Assembly (NCBI GenBank): GCA_947095585.1
Contig: OX352764.1
Location: 73,427,536-73,491,535, forward strand
Source: Nephrocerus scutellatus
Lineage: Eukaryota; Arthropoda; Insecta; Diptera; Pipunculidae
Length of the DNA stretch: 64,000 nt
Direction of reading: 5' to 3'
Below the pieces are notes generated by a model that saw nothing but the letters and a program-made list of their open reading frames with translations, was not told the DNA's origin and searched no databases. The position numbers and the translations under genes are program-made. Position 1 is the first letter of the stretch; each line of letters begins with the position of its first letter. Positions 22,998 through 33,089 of this stretch are shown piece by piece.

Positions 22998-24083
22998 TTA
23001 ACATTTAAACACAATTTCTGGCATATGGCTACCACGACTATTTTTCACAAATGTCATTCTGGAGGTCCAATTTTCCAGCACTTTTTCAAGCATTTGAGGG
23101 CGTATGTCAGCAATGACACGTTGAATATTGGTTTCCAAAGCGTCAATCGATTGAGGTTTATCCACATAAACCAATGACTTCACGTATCCCCACAAAAAGT
23201 AATCGAGTGGCGTCAAATCGCACGAACGCGGAGGCCAATTCACCGGACCATTTCTCGAAATAATGTTGTCGTTGAAAGTTTCTTTCAATAAGTCGATTGT
23301 TTCACGTGCTGTATGGCAAGTGGCACCATCTTGTTGAAACCACATTTCATCCATATCCATATCTTCAAGATTTGACAACAAAAACTCATTTAACATGGTT
23401 CTGTATCGATTTCCATTCACGGTAACGCGTCGTCCTTCCTCATTTTTAAAGAAATATGGACCGATGATCCCACCAGCCCATAGACCGCACCAAACAGTAC
23501 ATTTATCAGGATGCATTGGTAATTCTTGAACGGCGTGTGGATTATCTTTGCTCCAAATGCGACAATTTTGTTTGTTGACGTATCCATTTAACAAAAAATG
23601 CGCCTCATCACTGAAGAGAATTTTACGGTAAAAAAATGGATCTTCGTTCAATTGATTTAACGACCAATCACTGAATTCACGGCGCAAACGATGGTCGTGT
23701 GGCTTTAATTCTTGCACCAATTGAATTTTGTATGGCACCAAACCCAAATCTTTACGTAAAATTTTCCATAAAGTCGATGGACAAAGTCCAATTTGCTGAG
23801 CACGACGACGAATCGATAAATTGTCGTTTTCTTCGACACTGGCCTCAACGACAGCAATATTTTCTTCTGTACGAACTCTTCTCATTCTTGTCGGTGGCTT
23901 GGCATCCAAAAGAGTGAATGTAGACCGAAATTTGGTAATTACGTTCTTTATGGTGGTCTCTGACGGACGATTATGTGCACCATAAAATTCACGAAGTGCT
24001 CTATAAACATTTTTAATTGAACACTGATTTTGAAAATAAATTTCCACGATTTGAAAACGTTGTTCTGGAGTTAACCTATTCAT
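22998..24083 (-). CDS. Mariner transposase, DD41D
   Basis: Cut-and-paste transposase of the IS630-Tc1-mariner superfamily. It binds the terminal repeats and moves the element into TA sites in the nucleus. I start it at the second ATG (MNRLTPEQRFQIVEIYF, 361 residues), because family members begin at this point; an in-frame ATG 36 bases upstream would give 373. Residues 1-110 form the DNA-binding helix-turn-helix part (SIRRRAQQIGLCPSTLWKIL). The catalytic acids are Asp159 in ILFSDEAHF, Asp252 in WFQQDGATCHTA, and Asp294 in DLTPLDYFLWGYVKS. Forty-one residues separate the last two, the spacing of the rosa group, unlike the 34 of classical mariner. WPPRSCDLTPLDY is the expected signature. No stop or frameshift. 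Activity is plausible but untested. Confidence 0.93.
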   Translation of the reverse strand: MNRLTPEQRFQIVEIYFQNQCSIKNVYRALREFYGAHNRPSETTIKNVITKFRSTFTLLDAKPPTRMRRVRTEENIAVVEASVEENDNLSIRRRAQQIGLCPSTLWKILRKDLGLVPYKIQLVQELKPHDHRLRREFSDWSLNQLNEDPFFYRKILFSDEAHFLLNGYVNKQNCRIWSKDNPHAVQELPMHPDKCTVWCGLWAGGIIGPYFFKNEEGRRVTVNGNRYRTMLNEFLLSNLEDMDMDEMWFQQDGATCHTARETIDLLKETFNDNIISRNGPVNWPPRSCDLTPLDYFLWGYVKSLVYVDKPQSIDALETNIQRVIADIRPQMLEKVLENWTSRMTFVKNSRGSHMPEIVFKC

Positions 24084-24169
24084 AATGATTTGCCAAACAA
24101 TACTGAGTAGAAATGCCACTTTGAGCTGTCAAAACAACTGTCATAAAATAAAACGACATCTATCGGAAA

Positions 24170-24194
24170 AACAAACCTCCTAAAAAACACCCTT
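24170..24194 (-). repeat. Mariner right terminal inverted repeat
   Basis: Reverse complement starts AAGGGTGTTTTTTAGGAGG. The same end is at 30-54 of the window in a second copy. Confidence 0.9.
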
Positions 24195-24196
24195 TA

Positions 24197-24868
24197 CTTT
24201 GTGTTGCTCTCATTTATGTGCAGTCCCAGATTTCGTGCCTCCCTGCTAGATCTGGATGAAAGCCTCTTGTGCAGCTCTTGGGTTTCTACCAGCGATGTCA
24301 ATATCGTCTACGCCGGCCAATATCTGAATGAACTTATAGAGGATTGTACCTCTCGCCGTTACGTAAGAGTCTCGGATCACTTTCTCCAACGCCAGGTTGA
24401 AGAGGAAGCAGGCCAGTCCATCCCCTTGTCGGAGCCCGTTATAGATGTTGAATGGGCTTCATAGTGATTCGTATATTTTTACTTGGCTTATTACCTTGGT
24501 CATGGTCAACCTACATAGTCGTGTCAGTTTATTTGGGATGCCGAACTTGCTCATGGCTTAATAAAGTTCTGCTCTGGCTATGCTATCACAGGCGGCTTTA
24601 AAGTTGTAGTGTGTTTGGAAACTCTAGACATTTTTTCATCACCTGCCTAAGGGTGTAAATCTGACAAGTTGTTGATTTGCCTGGGATGAAGCCACACTGG
24701 TATGACCAATGATGACTTTAGCGTATCGGGCTATCCTGTCTTGAAGGATAGATGAGAAAATCTTATACGCGGTACTTAACAACGTTATACCACGATAATT
24801 GCTGCATTTTGTGCCTTCAATTTCTCAGTTAACTGGCCATTTATTAACTCATGAAAGTGCTCTTTCCA
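24197..24868 (-). mobile_element. RTE RT element, part after the mariner
   Basis: Continues the copy broken at 22889. It aligns with 58703-58783 and then with 59043-59395 and 59660-59725, and encodes on the minus strand the RT palm (GFIPGKSTT-DQIYTL, KAAYDS-ARAEL). Relative to 59043-59725 it lacks about 240 bp between 24800 and 24812. In place of SINE copy 7 it keeps the original 200-bp RT sequence (24240-24470), including VDDIDIAG and QGDGLAC-like residues. A LINE-B 3' end begins at 24869. Confidence 0.8.
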
Positions 24869-25245
24869 TCGCATTTTTTTTTTATATTTAAACTTATTGC
24901 CAAGAGAATACACCCTGAATGCGCCACGGCAATAATGTGGGCTTAGCCCTTTATTAAAATTAAGAAATAAATCGGAGAAATGTGATTTACAATATATCAC
25001 ATTCCTCACGTTTGTAGCCGGTTTCGAATTATTTTCTCGGAACTCTCCCTGATTCATTGAAAAAAGCAATACGGAAAAACGATCACGAAACTAAAACGAC
25101 GCGAGTCCAAATGCTTTAATGAATGGATCATGGTCAAGGAAAACTACAAAAAACCTTGACCAAGAAAATATTACAAAAAAGTTCTTGGAACCTCCATTGA
25201 AAAATTCGGTCTTGCAGGAACTAGCTGACTCCTTTCTTGAAGGCC
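24869..25245 (-). mobile_element. LINE-B copy 3: 3' end inserted in RTE
   Basis: Starts, on the minus strand 3' side, with a T-run (poly-A of the element), then TTTAAACTTATTGCCAAGAG, GCCACGGCAATAATGTGGGC, and AACTCTCCCTGATTCATTGAA. It matches LINE-B copy 2 over about 350 bases. Only untranslated region and the last codons are present: a strongly 5'-truncated insertion. Confidence 0.75.
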
Positions 25246-25570
25246 AACAACTCGACAGTGAATTGTACCGGATTCGTTTGTAGTACCACCCTTACAAACG
25301 AAAAAGGCACGCAAAACTATCGAGCCGATATGCTCCAACGCCAAACATTGCAAGGATGATCGAAAAAGCTAGACTCAAATGGAGCTCTTGAGTATTCTCT
25401 GCGGTTCCTCGTAGGTTGGCCAAGTTCTTTTGTTTGTGTTTCTTGTCGTCAAAAATTGCACCTAGATTGAGGGGAAGAGTTGGTTTCAAATTAAGTTTCA
25501 CAAAAAAGAGAAAAATTATTTTCAAAAGATACGATTCTTTGTGGTTTTTCGTAGTTAGTCCTCTGGGGCA
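25246..25570. other. Unassigned stretch inside the RTE nest
   Basis: No clear match elsewhere in the window. It lies between LINE-B copy 3 and the RTE linker and could be diverged RTE linker. Confidence 0.35.
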
Positions 25571-26735
25571 AATACAATTCAGGCTATCAGATTACCCTCT
25601 TTGTCCTTGCAGTATGTGCAACGTGGTCTATATTGCGTCATACCGCGGACTTCCGCCCCTGGTCCGGTCCTTGCTCTCTGTACTGTTCTATTTCACGGAC
25701 GAGATTCTTCTCCCAGGCTGCTTTCTTTCGCCGGTGAACTGTTTTGTCATATCTTCTGAGCTCTTTATATTCTTCTTCGCGTGCCCGCGTTCTATGAGAA
25801 TGTTGCATTGCTCGGTACGCAACATTCTTACGTTCAGTTACTATCTTACATTCGTCATCGAACCAGTCGTTGCGATCTCTGGAGTCAGCAGTACTAATGA
25901 CAGTATTCTTAATGTGTCCATTTATCTTCTACGTCTGACATCTCAGCCCCAAGACTTACTATCCCTGCATTTAGAGCAAGTCCTATCGCTTGACCGTAGC
26001 TGTTTCTGGTCTCTCCGTTGCGAAGGGCAGCCGTGTTGACTCGAATCTGATTCACGGATGCAGTCTTTCGTGATGATGCAATCCGCGCTCGGAGCACCAT
26101 ACCAACAAGATAGTGGTCCGAGTGGACGTTGGCACCTCGGTACGTTCGTACCGTCATTAGGTCGGGTTGGGGCGGCGGTCTATCAACACGTGGTCTATCT
26201 GGTTGCGAGTGACTCCACCAGGAGATACCCAGGTGGCTTTGTGGATATTTTTACGCGCACACCTTGTACTTTTTCACTACCTGGGGAATCTTCTGTAGGT
26301 GCGTGAACGTTTATGAGGCGTATGTTTTTAAATTTGCCCCGCACACGAAGGTTGCATAGCCGTTTATTTATTGCTTTAAAGCCGATAACGGTGGGTTTCA
26401 TTCTTTTGCTGATGTCTAGAAACCCAACCCCGCGCACATGATGTCTTGCATGCCAGTTGTAATATATGTCATATTTTAATTTTTTAAGACATAATTCCCC
26501 GTTCACCGCAACTCCTGGATTGCTGTTATATCAGCCTTATATTTAGACAGGTTATCGGCCAGCTGCTGTGCAGCTCGAGCTCTGCAGTGAGCGTACGTTC
26601 TATGAGAAAATTCTTAAATCGCTTAGCCGTTTTCGTTGACGTGTTCGTCGTCGTTCATCAGTGTATCCGAGGCTGATTTTGGATTCCGTAATAATAATTT
26701 TTTACGGACGAGGTTATTGGCCTTGCGCCAATCTT
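25571..26735 (-). mobile_element. RTE copy: leader, endonuclease and linker (minus)
   Basis: Reverse orientation of the element at 17935-19215. From 26735: the GGCCAATAACCTCGTCCG leader; RLSDLRIFS-like opening; KFKNIRLINVHAPTEDS at 26320-26280; an internal deletion of much of the GDFN domain; then a [21 protein letters not shown] stretch, TVRTYRGANVHSDHYLVGMV at about 26157-26095 (the conserved SDH triplet is intact), and the Lys/Arg-rich linker to 25590. It is collinear with the RT pieces at 24868-22600, so these are probably one element split by younger insertions. Confidence 0.75.
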
Positions 26736-27010
26736 CTTTTGAAAATTTTGCGAATCCGTACTGCGGATACAATAACTTTCGAATCCAGATAGCTCGTTAG
26801 TTTGAAATAAACGATAGATTCAATTACCTTCGATAGAACTGACAACACAGCAATAGGGCTGTAGTTAGTTGGTGGTGATTTATCACATTTTCCCGAAACG
26901 GGTTGAATATTAGACATTTTCCAATTTGACGCCAGAGTATGATGACATCTTTTTAATAATAATGGCGGAATACCGTCGGGTCCAGTTGCTTTGAAACAAC
27001 CCGTGGTTGG
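26736..27010 (-). mobile_element. LINE-B-like RT fingers fragment
   Basis: Minus strand: GCFKATGPDGIPPLLLKRC, then MSNIQPVSGKCDKSPPTNYS, PIAVLSVLSKVIESIVYFKL, TSYLDSK. These are the RT fingers and motif 1-2 of a CR1/jockey-type LINE. It adjoins the RTE leader at a sharp junction at about 26735. Family B membership is by position and orientation only. Confidence 0.65.
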
Positions 27011-29160
27011 AAACCTGGGCCTACATTTGGGAGAATTGATTGGCTTTGATTAGATTAATTTCTCAATACCTGTTTTATATTACGAAATAAAGAAGGAATA
27101 GATAAGGTATTGTCTGTAAAATTTCTTTTTACCAAGTCAGTAAAACACCGAAAACTTCCAAATAATAAAGGACTGCGTGGCGTGTGTCGATGTATACATA
27201 AAATTTTGTACCCAAAAAACGAAATTTTTTTACATTAATTTTTTTGATTTTTCATTTTTGATTTTGACGTTATATTAATTTGATTTTTATTAATTTTAAG
27301 GTAGTACATTATTTTGAAAATAACAAAAAAGAAAATGTAATTTATAATTTAATTGATCCATAAAAGCGTTTCTCTAGTATCTTACATATATTTAAAAATA
27401 ATTTTTGATGTAAGATATTATTTAGCTTACTGGAGTACTTTTTTAAATATATTGTTGGATTTTCAAAAAAAAAAAAAGCAAAAATAAATACTTAACCTAC
27501 TTAACCTATATGGCCAAACACCATACACTTTCTATTATAGTATAAGTGTGCAAATTATGAAAGCTGAACATTACATTTAGGTATTAAGCCATCAAACATT
27601 CATATTATTTATATTACAATCTTTATCTGTTATCATCATATTATATCTACAAAGGTGAGAATTCAAAGCATAATTTAAACTTGGATCGTATAGTATTCGT
27701 TTATCAGTAGCTCTACGAAAAACATGATATATTATTGGAATATGACTTAAGTCTTGTATATATCCTCTTTCATCTAAGAAAACAAAAAAATTCAGGAGGT
27801 ATGAACCCTGTTTTCAAAGTTTTATTAAAATACTAGACATTAGGTTATATACATTTGCTTATAATATAAAATTATAAATTCTGTGTATTTTACCTAATTT
27901 ATAAATTGTTTTATTTAAGACATAGTGTTTATAATCCGTATTTGGCTTTCTATATCTGTTAATACATTTCCTAATGAATTTTCTTTCAAAATTCGTTAAT
28001 TTTAACATACGAGCTTTTGGCAAAGAAAACTTTGTTGTGTAAATTGCAACTTCATTTATCACAAATATGGTATGATTTTTGCATGTAACTTTTCATTATT
28101 GAGATGTAATTTCTTTTCTGAATTATTATTTGCCTTCTTATCCATATCATGGCCAATTTCGATGCTTTTTAATTCCTTAAAATTTTCCATGTATAGTATT
28201 TTATATGCATACTGTATTAAGCTTTGTTTCGCAGCATTTTGGAGTATTTGGCTGGATTAATTGCCATCCATCTAACTAAAGATCTTATAAAGCACTGCCA
28301 ACCAATCAAAAGATTATCTCTTGTATTAAAATTTTCTTCATTACTTATATTAAATTTATAGACTAATAATAAATCAAAAAGATATGGTTATTTAATCAAC
28401 CGCTTAACTTTCATCGCAAACCAATGTCAAGCTAATTAACGTGCATGCAAGTGAGTAACGTTTTTTATTTTTATTTTATTTTAATATAGGGCTATACTTT
28501 CGCATCCGTTTGCAACACAAAAGAGCCAAAGCGAAAGCAAAAAATTACCATAAAATCCACTTTTGTGATAAAAATTTCATATTCAATAAATTTTATATTG
28601 TTATATGCTCGTATTAATCTGAAAATAAGGATATAGCTGCCGGTCAATGTCCTTTGCGCGACTGAACGAAAATGCACACTCTTATTTATTCAGCCGCAAT
28701 GGTAATGAAATTAATATCTATGAAATATTATCCAATTTACGAGTAATATCGGATAAAATGGAATATAATGCGGCAAAATTGCTTTTAAGATATTAGGTAC
28801 TTCTCTGTCTTGTCCAATGCAGTTGCATTCGGACAGAACTGGCTAAACGAATTAGGTTGTGTAGATAGAACACCTATGTGCAAGTTATTCGCAAAAATAA
28901 ACTTATGGATTTTTTACGTCATTACCATAATCAAATGAAAGGGTGAAGTTTATTGTTAACTTTCATAACAGTCCTACCATTAAATAAAATAAATGCTTCA
29001 AATAAGAAATAATATAATATGAGATTATATATAACAAAAAGCAAAAATAATTTACATAACTGGAACAAGGTGAAAATAAATCAAATAGAAATTTAAGTTT
29101 GAACGACTTAACGATAAAAATTTGGGTTACTCGGACTTTTACGGAACTTCAGACCTTCTA
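27011..29160. other. Very AT-rich, no gene supported
   Basis: 2.1 kb of AT-rich sequence. At 27150-27240 it holds the end phrase of the F element (GGACTGCGTGGCGTGTGTCGA, TATACATAAAATTTTGTACCC). Minus-strand frames at 27859-28062 (MINEVAIYTTKFSLPKARML) and 28492-28677 have no recognised domain. Confidence 0.45.
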
Positions 29161-29167
29161 AGGACCG

Positions 29168-29390
29168 GCACATCTGGCTTATTTTGCCCATGGAGACATC
29201 AAAATAACCTTGGCGTGTACGTTGGGGGCTGCGCGTGGGGATATCAATAGGGGTAAAAACAATCTTGTCATGATACAACCAACAGCCTCGGAAATGGGCA
29301 GATTCACTGATGACGAACTTGCAAACGAGAACGAATCTGCACTTTTAACATACCACGCAGTCGAACAATAAGCGGAGGCCTTTGTCAGAT
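29168..29390 (+). pseudogene. Short open frame of unknown family
   Basis: GC-richer than its surroundings. The plus frame reads AHLAYFAHGDIKITLACTLG, then NRGKNNLVMIQPTASEMGRF, then TDDELANENESALLTYHAVE, a stop, and more open sequence (AEAFVRYITATRNC). No start codon context and no domain I recognise. The minus strand is also open (29179-29487), so strand is uncertain. It may be a scrap of a transposon ORF. Confidence 0.25.
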
Positions 29391-29454
29391 ACATTACTGC
29401 TACCAGGAATTGCGATGAAAAGTGCCGGACAATTGAAGGGTGCAAAGCTACTAC

Positions 29455-29760
29455 ATGCATGTATACTCTCTTATTGGAGATACACACAATGTGTCCTGGG
29501 GCCGATCACTTCCAAATGTTTACAAAAAGTGTTGCAATCGGAGATATACATGTGCACAACATTTGAATTAAATCGGGTTAATTTTTTTTTTGTGAGCAAA
29601 TGAATTGTGCAAGAAATGCTGATGAAGTATCTTCCAAACGTAATTTTTTTAAAGTAAATACAACAATTTTGGTTATAAAAAAAAAACCCATAAAAATTAA
29701 AATTTTTCATCTAAATTCTCTAATCGCAGAAATTGATATGGGAGCCCCTCGATCCTGGGT
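29455..29760 (-). repeat. T element 4: disrupted array, reverse
   Basis: Units in reverse orientation: TTGGAGATACACACA, CCGATCACTTCCAAATGTTTA, AATCGGAGATATACATGTGC, AAATCGGGTTAATTTT, then CTCTAATCGCAGAAATTGAT and TATGGGAGCCCCTCGATCC. Interrupted by unrelated AT-rich sequence around 29600-29700. Confidence 0.6.
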
Positions 29761-30224
29761 CATTTGTTTTTTATTGTAGGAGAAAATCATCGAAACAGAC
29801 ATTTGACATCAGATGTCAAATTTTAAAATGCTCAGATCATTTTATTCTGAGCACTTAGAGCACGCTCATACTCTGAGCAAATAAGGAACACGACCATTTT
29901 CTTGAGAACTCTATGACTGCTCCGAACTAATTTGTGAAAACGCCAAATGACAGAATATTGTGAAAACTTGTTGTTGTAAGTTGATATCAACAACAAAAAA
30001 CGACATCAATAAAAATACAATTCAGTAAATAAGTAAGTAAGTTGAATTAAGCATAAAACATGTATGTCTCGTTTAATTTGCTGGGTTAATTTGTGCGTGA
30101 GCTAAGATTTCTCTTTCTCTCTCCACCAGCAAAACCATGCCGACTGCGCAGCACACACCACACACAGTCATTAACAAGAACGACGGTATCTGATGCCACT
30201 ATAAGAAATTAAAAAAATGTATAA
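29761..30224. other. Palindrome-rich spacer
   Basis: Holds inverted repeats ATTTGACAT-CAG-ATGTCAAAT (about 29801-29821), TGCTCAGA-9-TCTGAGCA (about 29831-29855) and GTTGATATCAAC (about 29979-29990). No gene. These could be remnants of a DNA transposon end. Confidence 0.4.
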
Positions 30225-30905
30225 GGGCTTTGCGGCCGAACCCGGGGCCCTATTACTACCAAATTTTAGAAAACGTATTGTTTATTGGGTATACACATGT
30301 GTGTAAAATTAAAAAAATTGGGTAATTTTTATTTTAAATTTGTATGGGAGCCCCACGAACCCGGGGCCCGATCACTTCCAAATTTTAAAAGAAATTTAAA
30401 AGAAATATTGTCACTGGAAATACACATGTGTACAAAATTTCAGGAAGATCGGAATTAGATTAGGAAGTGCGTTAAAAATTGATAATTAAAAAAAAAATAA
30501 ATTTGTATGGGAGCGCGTATAAAATTTGAAGAAAATCGGGAACTTTTTTCATAAAATTTGTATGGGTGCCCCCCCGGCCCATCTCTCCAAAATTTTTACA
30601 AAAAGTGTTTTCCAGCGGAGATACACATTTGTATAAAATTTTAAAAAAATCTGGTAAATTTTGTAAAATATTTGTATGGGAGCCCCCCGACCCGAGATTC
30701 GAGGGGCCTCAAATTTTAATAGAAAGTATTGTCACCGGAAATATACATGTGTGCAAAATTTCAATAAAATCGGGCTATGGGAAGTGGATTAAAAATTGAT
30801 CAGAAAATCTGACCAGCCAGCCACCCAGCCACCCATCCACCCAGCCAGCCAGCCACGTGCACGCGAAGTTAATATAGAGAATTTAATAATGCACCCATGG
30901 AGTTT
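30225..30905 (-). repeat. T element 5: longest clean array, reverse
   Basis: Five units with ACACATGTGT-type cores near 30294, 30422, 30622 and 30745 (a further one is truncated near 30520), each with TTTGTATGGGAGCCCC, CGAACCCGGGGCCCGATC and GGAAATACACATGTGTAC. It ends with GGAAGTGGATTAAAAATTGATC, a CAGCCAGCCACC-rich stretch (30808-30862), then the leader CGCGAAGTTAATATAGAGAATT. The spacing is about 120-130 bp. Confidence 0.8.
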
Positions 30906-31214
30906 TACCGAAACATCAATAGCCACGTCTACGTTTCACAATAAATCGAAGCCATCACCAAAATCTATTGCGCCGATTGGTCGCATTCGTTCGTCCCCTT
31001 TATGCACCACATTATTCTGGGTTTCATTGTTCCGTGTATATTTCAATACAGGGTCGTTATTGCAAAATTAACCACAGATATTAACATGCTCCATAATTGC
31101 TTTTTCTAAAAAAATGTCGGGAGACAAATACCTCATCCCTAAGCCAGCCGACTATGTAAATTATTCCTGCAAAAGCCAGTCTGTTTAGGTTTATGGCAGA
31201 CAAACGAAGTAAAT
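30906..31214. other. No gene seen
   Basis: About 310 bases between T element 5 and a SINE fragment. Nothing recognised. Confidence 0.4.
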
Positions 31215-31326
31215 GAACCAGGAGAGGTATAACTTATACGTTCGCGAAAGATTTGTGGTGTTTTTCTGGGATTTGAAACTCCCGATCAGAAGTCCAACGC
31301 AATAACCAATTAGCCACGGCACCAAC
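31215..31326 (-). mobile_element. SINE S copy 5 (head only, minus)
   Basis: Reverse complement of the SINE head: GTTGGTGCCGTGGCTAATTGG at the 31326 end, an AGTTTCAAATCCCAG B box, and a degraded body. It resembles copy 1 most (GGTGCCGTGGCT start). Confidence 0.7.
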
Positions 31327-32329
31327 ATACATTTACATATATAACCATTTACTAAGGTAGAAACTTTCAAGTACTTGCGTTTATTTCCATACTTTTGTAC
31401 AAAAAATCAATGCGCATCCTAATTCTGTTACATTTAACAGCACTTGTGATAAATATCAATTAGGCACGCACTGGCGCTACCTACCATCAGTCCAAATTGG
31501 CTTGTTAACTGAAACACTCAATCATTCGTCATCATCAAAGTGTGCATGTGAACGCAAATCAAAGACTGTGTTGATCAAAATTTGCCTAAATTATTCATGT
31601 CAGTAGCTCATTCCAATTATGGATAACTCTAATTCTATCTTAGTAAATGTGCTGAATGCAATAATAAATATGCATGCGAGTAGGACAACATTACGTATTA
31701 ATGCAGCAACTGTAATTGATTTCCTGTCTGATGTACCGACGTACTGCGAAATTGTCCTGAAGGATGCGCGCGTAGTCATTGAATGACCTTACATGTCCTG
31801 TCATCGTATAATCCTATTTTGGAGACGATGTAATATCATACCACATAAAATACGAGAGGACCATAAATAGTAATGGCGAACAATGCTTCAACCTTTGTCT
31901 TGTTTAAATTCCATCTAAGTTCTCAAGTAGCACAGTTAGTAATTTAGTAATATCTAGGATTACATATTTTCTTATTTCCAGTAATTGTATTGTAATACAA
32001 GTTTTGTGGACTTGAGTTGCTTAAATAAAATACTAAATTATTTTTTTTAAATTTTATTATAAAAGAGAGAAAATCTGTTAAGTTAAACAAATTTAATTAT
32101 TTGTAATACGCAAGCGGCTTGGATGCTGTAGATGTCTGGTCACATATATCAACCGTGCATGTATTTTTGATTCCATGTGTTTGTTTTAGTTTTTCTAATT
32201 ATGACATAACACTTACGCCAATTGTGTTGAAAGACAAGTGAAGGATTTTCACTTCACGGTTCGGCTTAGCATCATCGGATTGTGTTTTGTTTAATTGTGT
32301 TTTGTTGTGATGCGTTAATTCAGGGTGAA
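31327..32329. other. No gene seen
   Basis: AT-rich sequence, no recognised element or coding region. Confidence 0.4.
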
Positions 32330-33075
32330 TATAATCAACATATGTGGGCTAAGATCGAATTTCTTTGCCACATACGCCCGCGTATCAGATAATAAACCTG
32401 CACTTTTGGCACTAAGTAAACCCGGGTTACTACAGAATCTGATGTTTACCTGGTTATAACTTGGTGCCCGTATTTTTCCCACATCGCGGCTTAGCCATTT
32501 AAATACGTCATGATGTAGCTTATAAATTTCTTACTGGATACAGCCAATGTTCCAACCCGGGATTAAATTTCATTTGGTTAAAAGTTAAACTACATAAGCA
32601 AATCATTTATTACTGTATTTTATATAAAAGCTCCAACTTAGACAGAGCTTCAAATTTAAAAATTGTAACCGAAGACTCCTATGCTGAAATCATTATTTTG
32701 GACGATTTCAATGTACACAATTCTGGTTGGCTTCGCTACTCTGAACAGAGAACAGACAACACCCGAAGGAAGGTATACTGAGCTATTCGCTGAGACAAAT
32801 AGTCTTAGTCATGATCCTACACAAATTCCTGACATTGCGAATCATTCCGCTAATACTCTGGACGTGTTTCTTACCCCTCGTCCTGATAAATATACTGTTA
32901 ATATATCATCACCTCTAGGCTCATTCGACCATTGTGTTGTATCAGTAAATTACTCGTTTCTAGAAAGGTCAGTTAAGGAATCTCCAAAAAGAATTGAATG
33001 GCTTACGAAAAAGCCAATTGTGTTGGGCTTAATACATTTTTTAGGAAATTTAACTGGACTCTTTCTTTGTAATAG
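32330..33075 (+). mobile_element. LINE-A copy 3: endonuclease fragment
   Basis: Begins like copy 1 (ATATGTGGGCTAAGATCGAA, TTTACCTGGTTATAACTTGG, CCCACATCGCGGCTTAGCC). The frame at 32681-33199 carries DDFNVHNSGWL-type residues, TTPEGRYTELFAETNSL, DIANHSANTLDVFLTPRPDK, SPLGSFDHCVVSVNYSF (the SDH box reads FDH) and a linker. It ends near 33075 at NSDVVTAA, where copy 4 starts head-to-tail. Confidence 0.75.
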
Positions 33076-33089
33076 CGACGTGGTTACCG

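Larger units (their letters stand above)
22892..24194 (-). mobile_element. Complete DD41D (rosa-type) mariner element
   Basis: A 1303-bp element with terminal inverted repeats of about 25 bp and one intact transposase gene on the minus strand. It is flanked by TA at 22890-22891 and 24195-24196, the duplicated target. The RTE copy at 58690-58720 lacks the insert and reads straight through one TA at 58701-58702, which proves both ends. Full ends and an open gene suggest a recent insertion. Confidence 0.95.

Noticed and set aside
25416..26039. 207-codon plus-strand frame
   Set aside because: It runs antisense to the RTE endonuclease linker and shows no domain.
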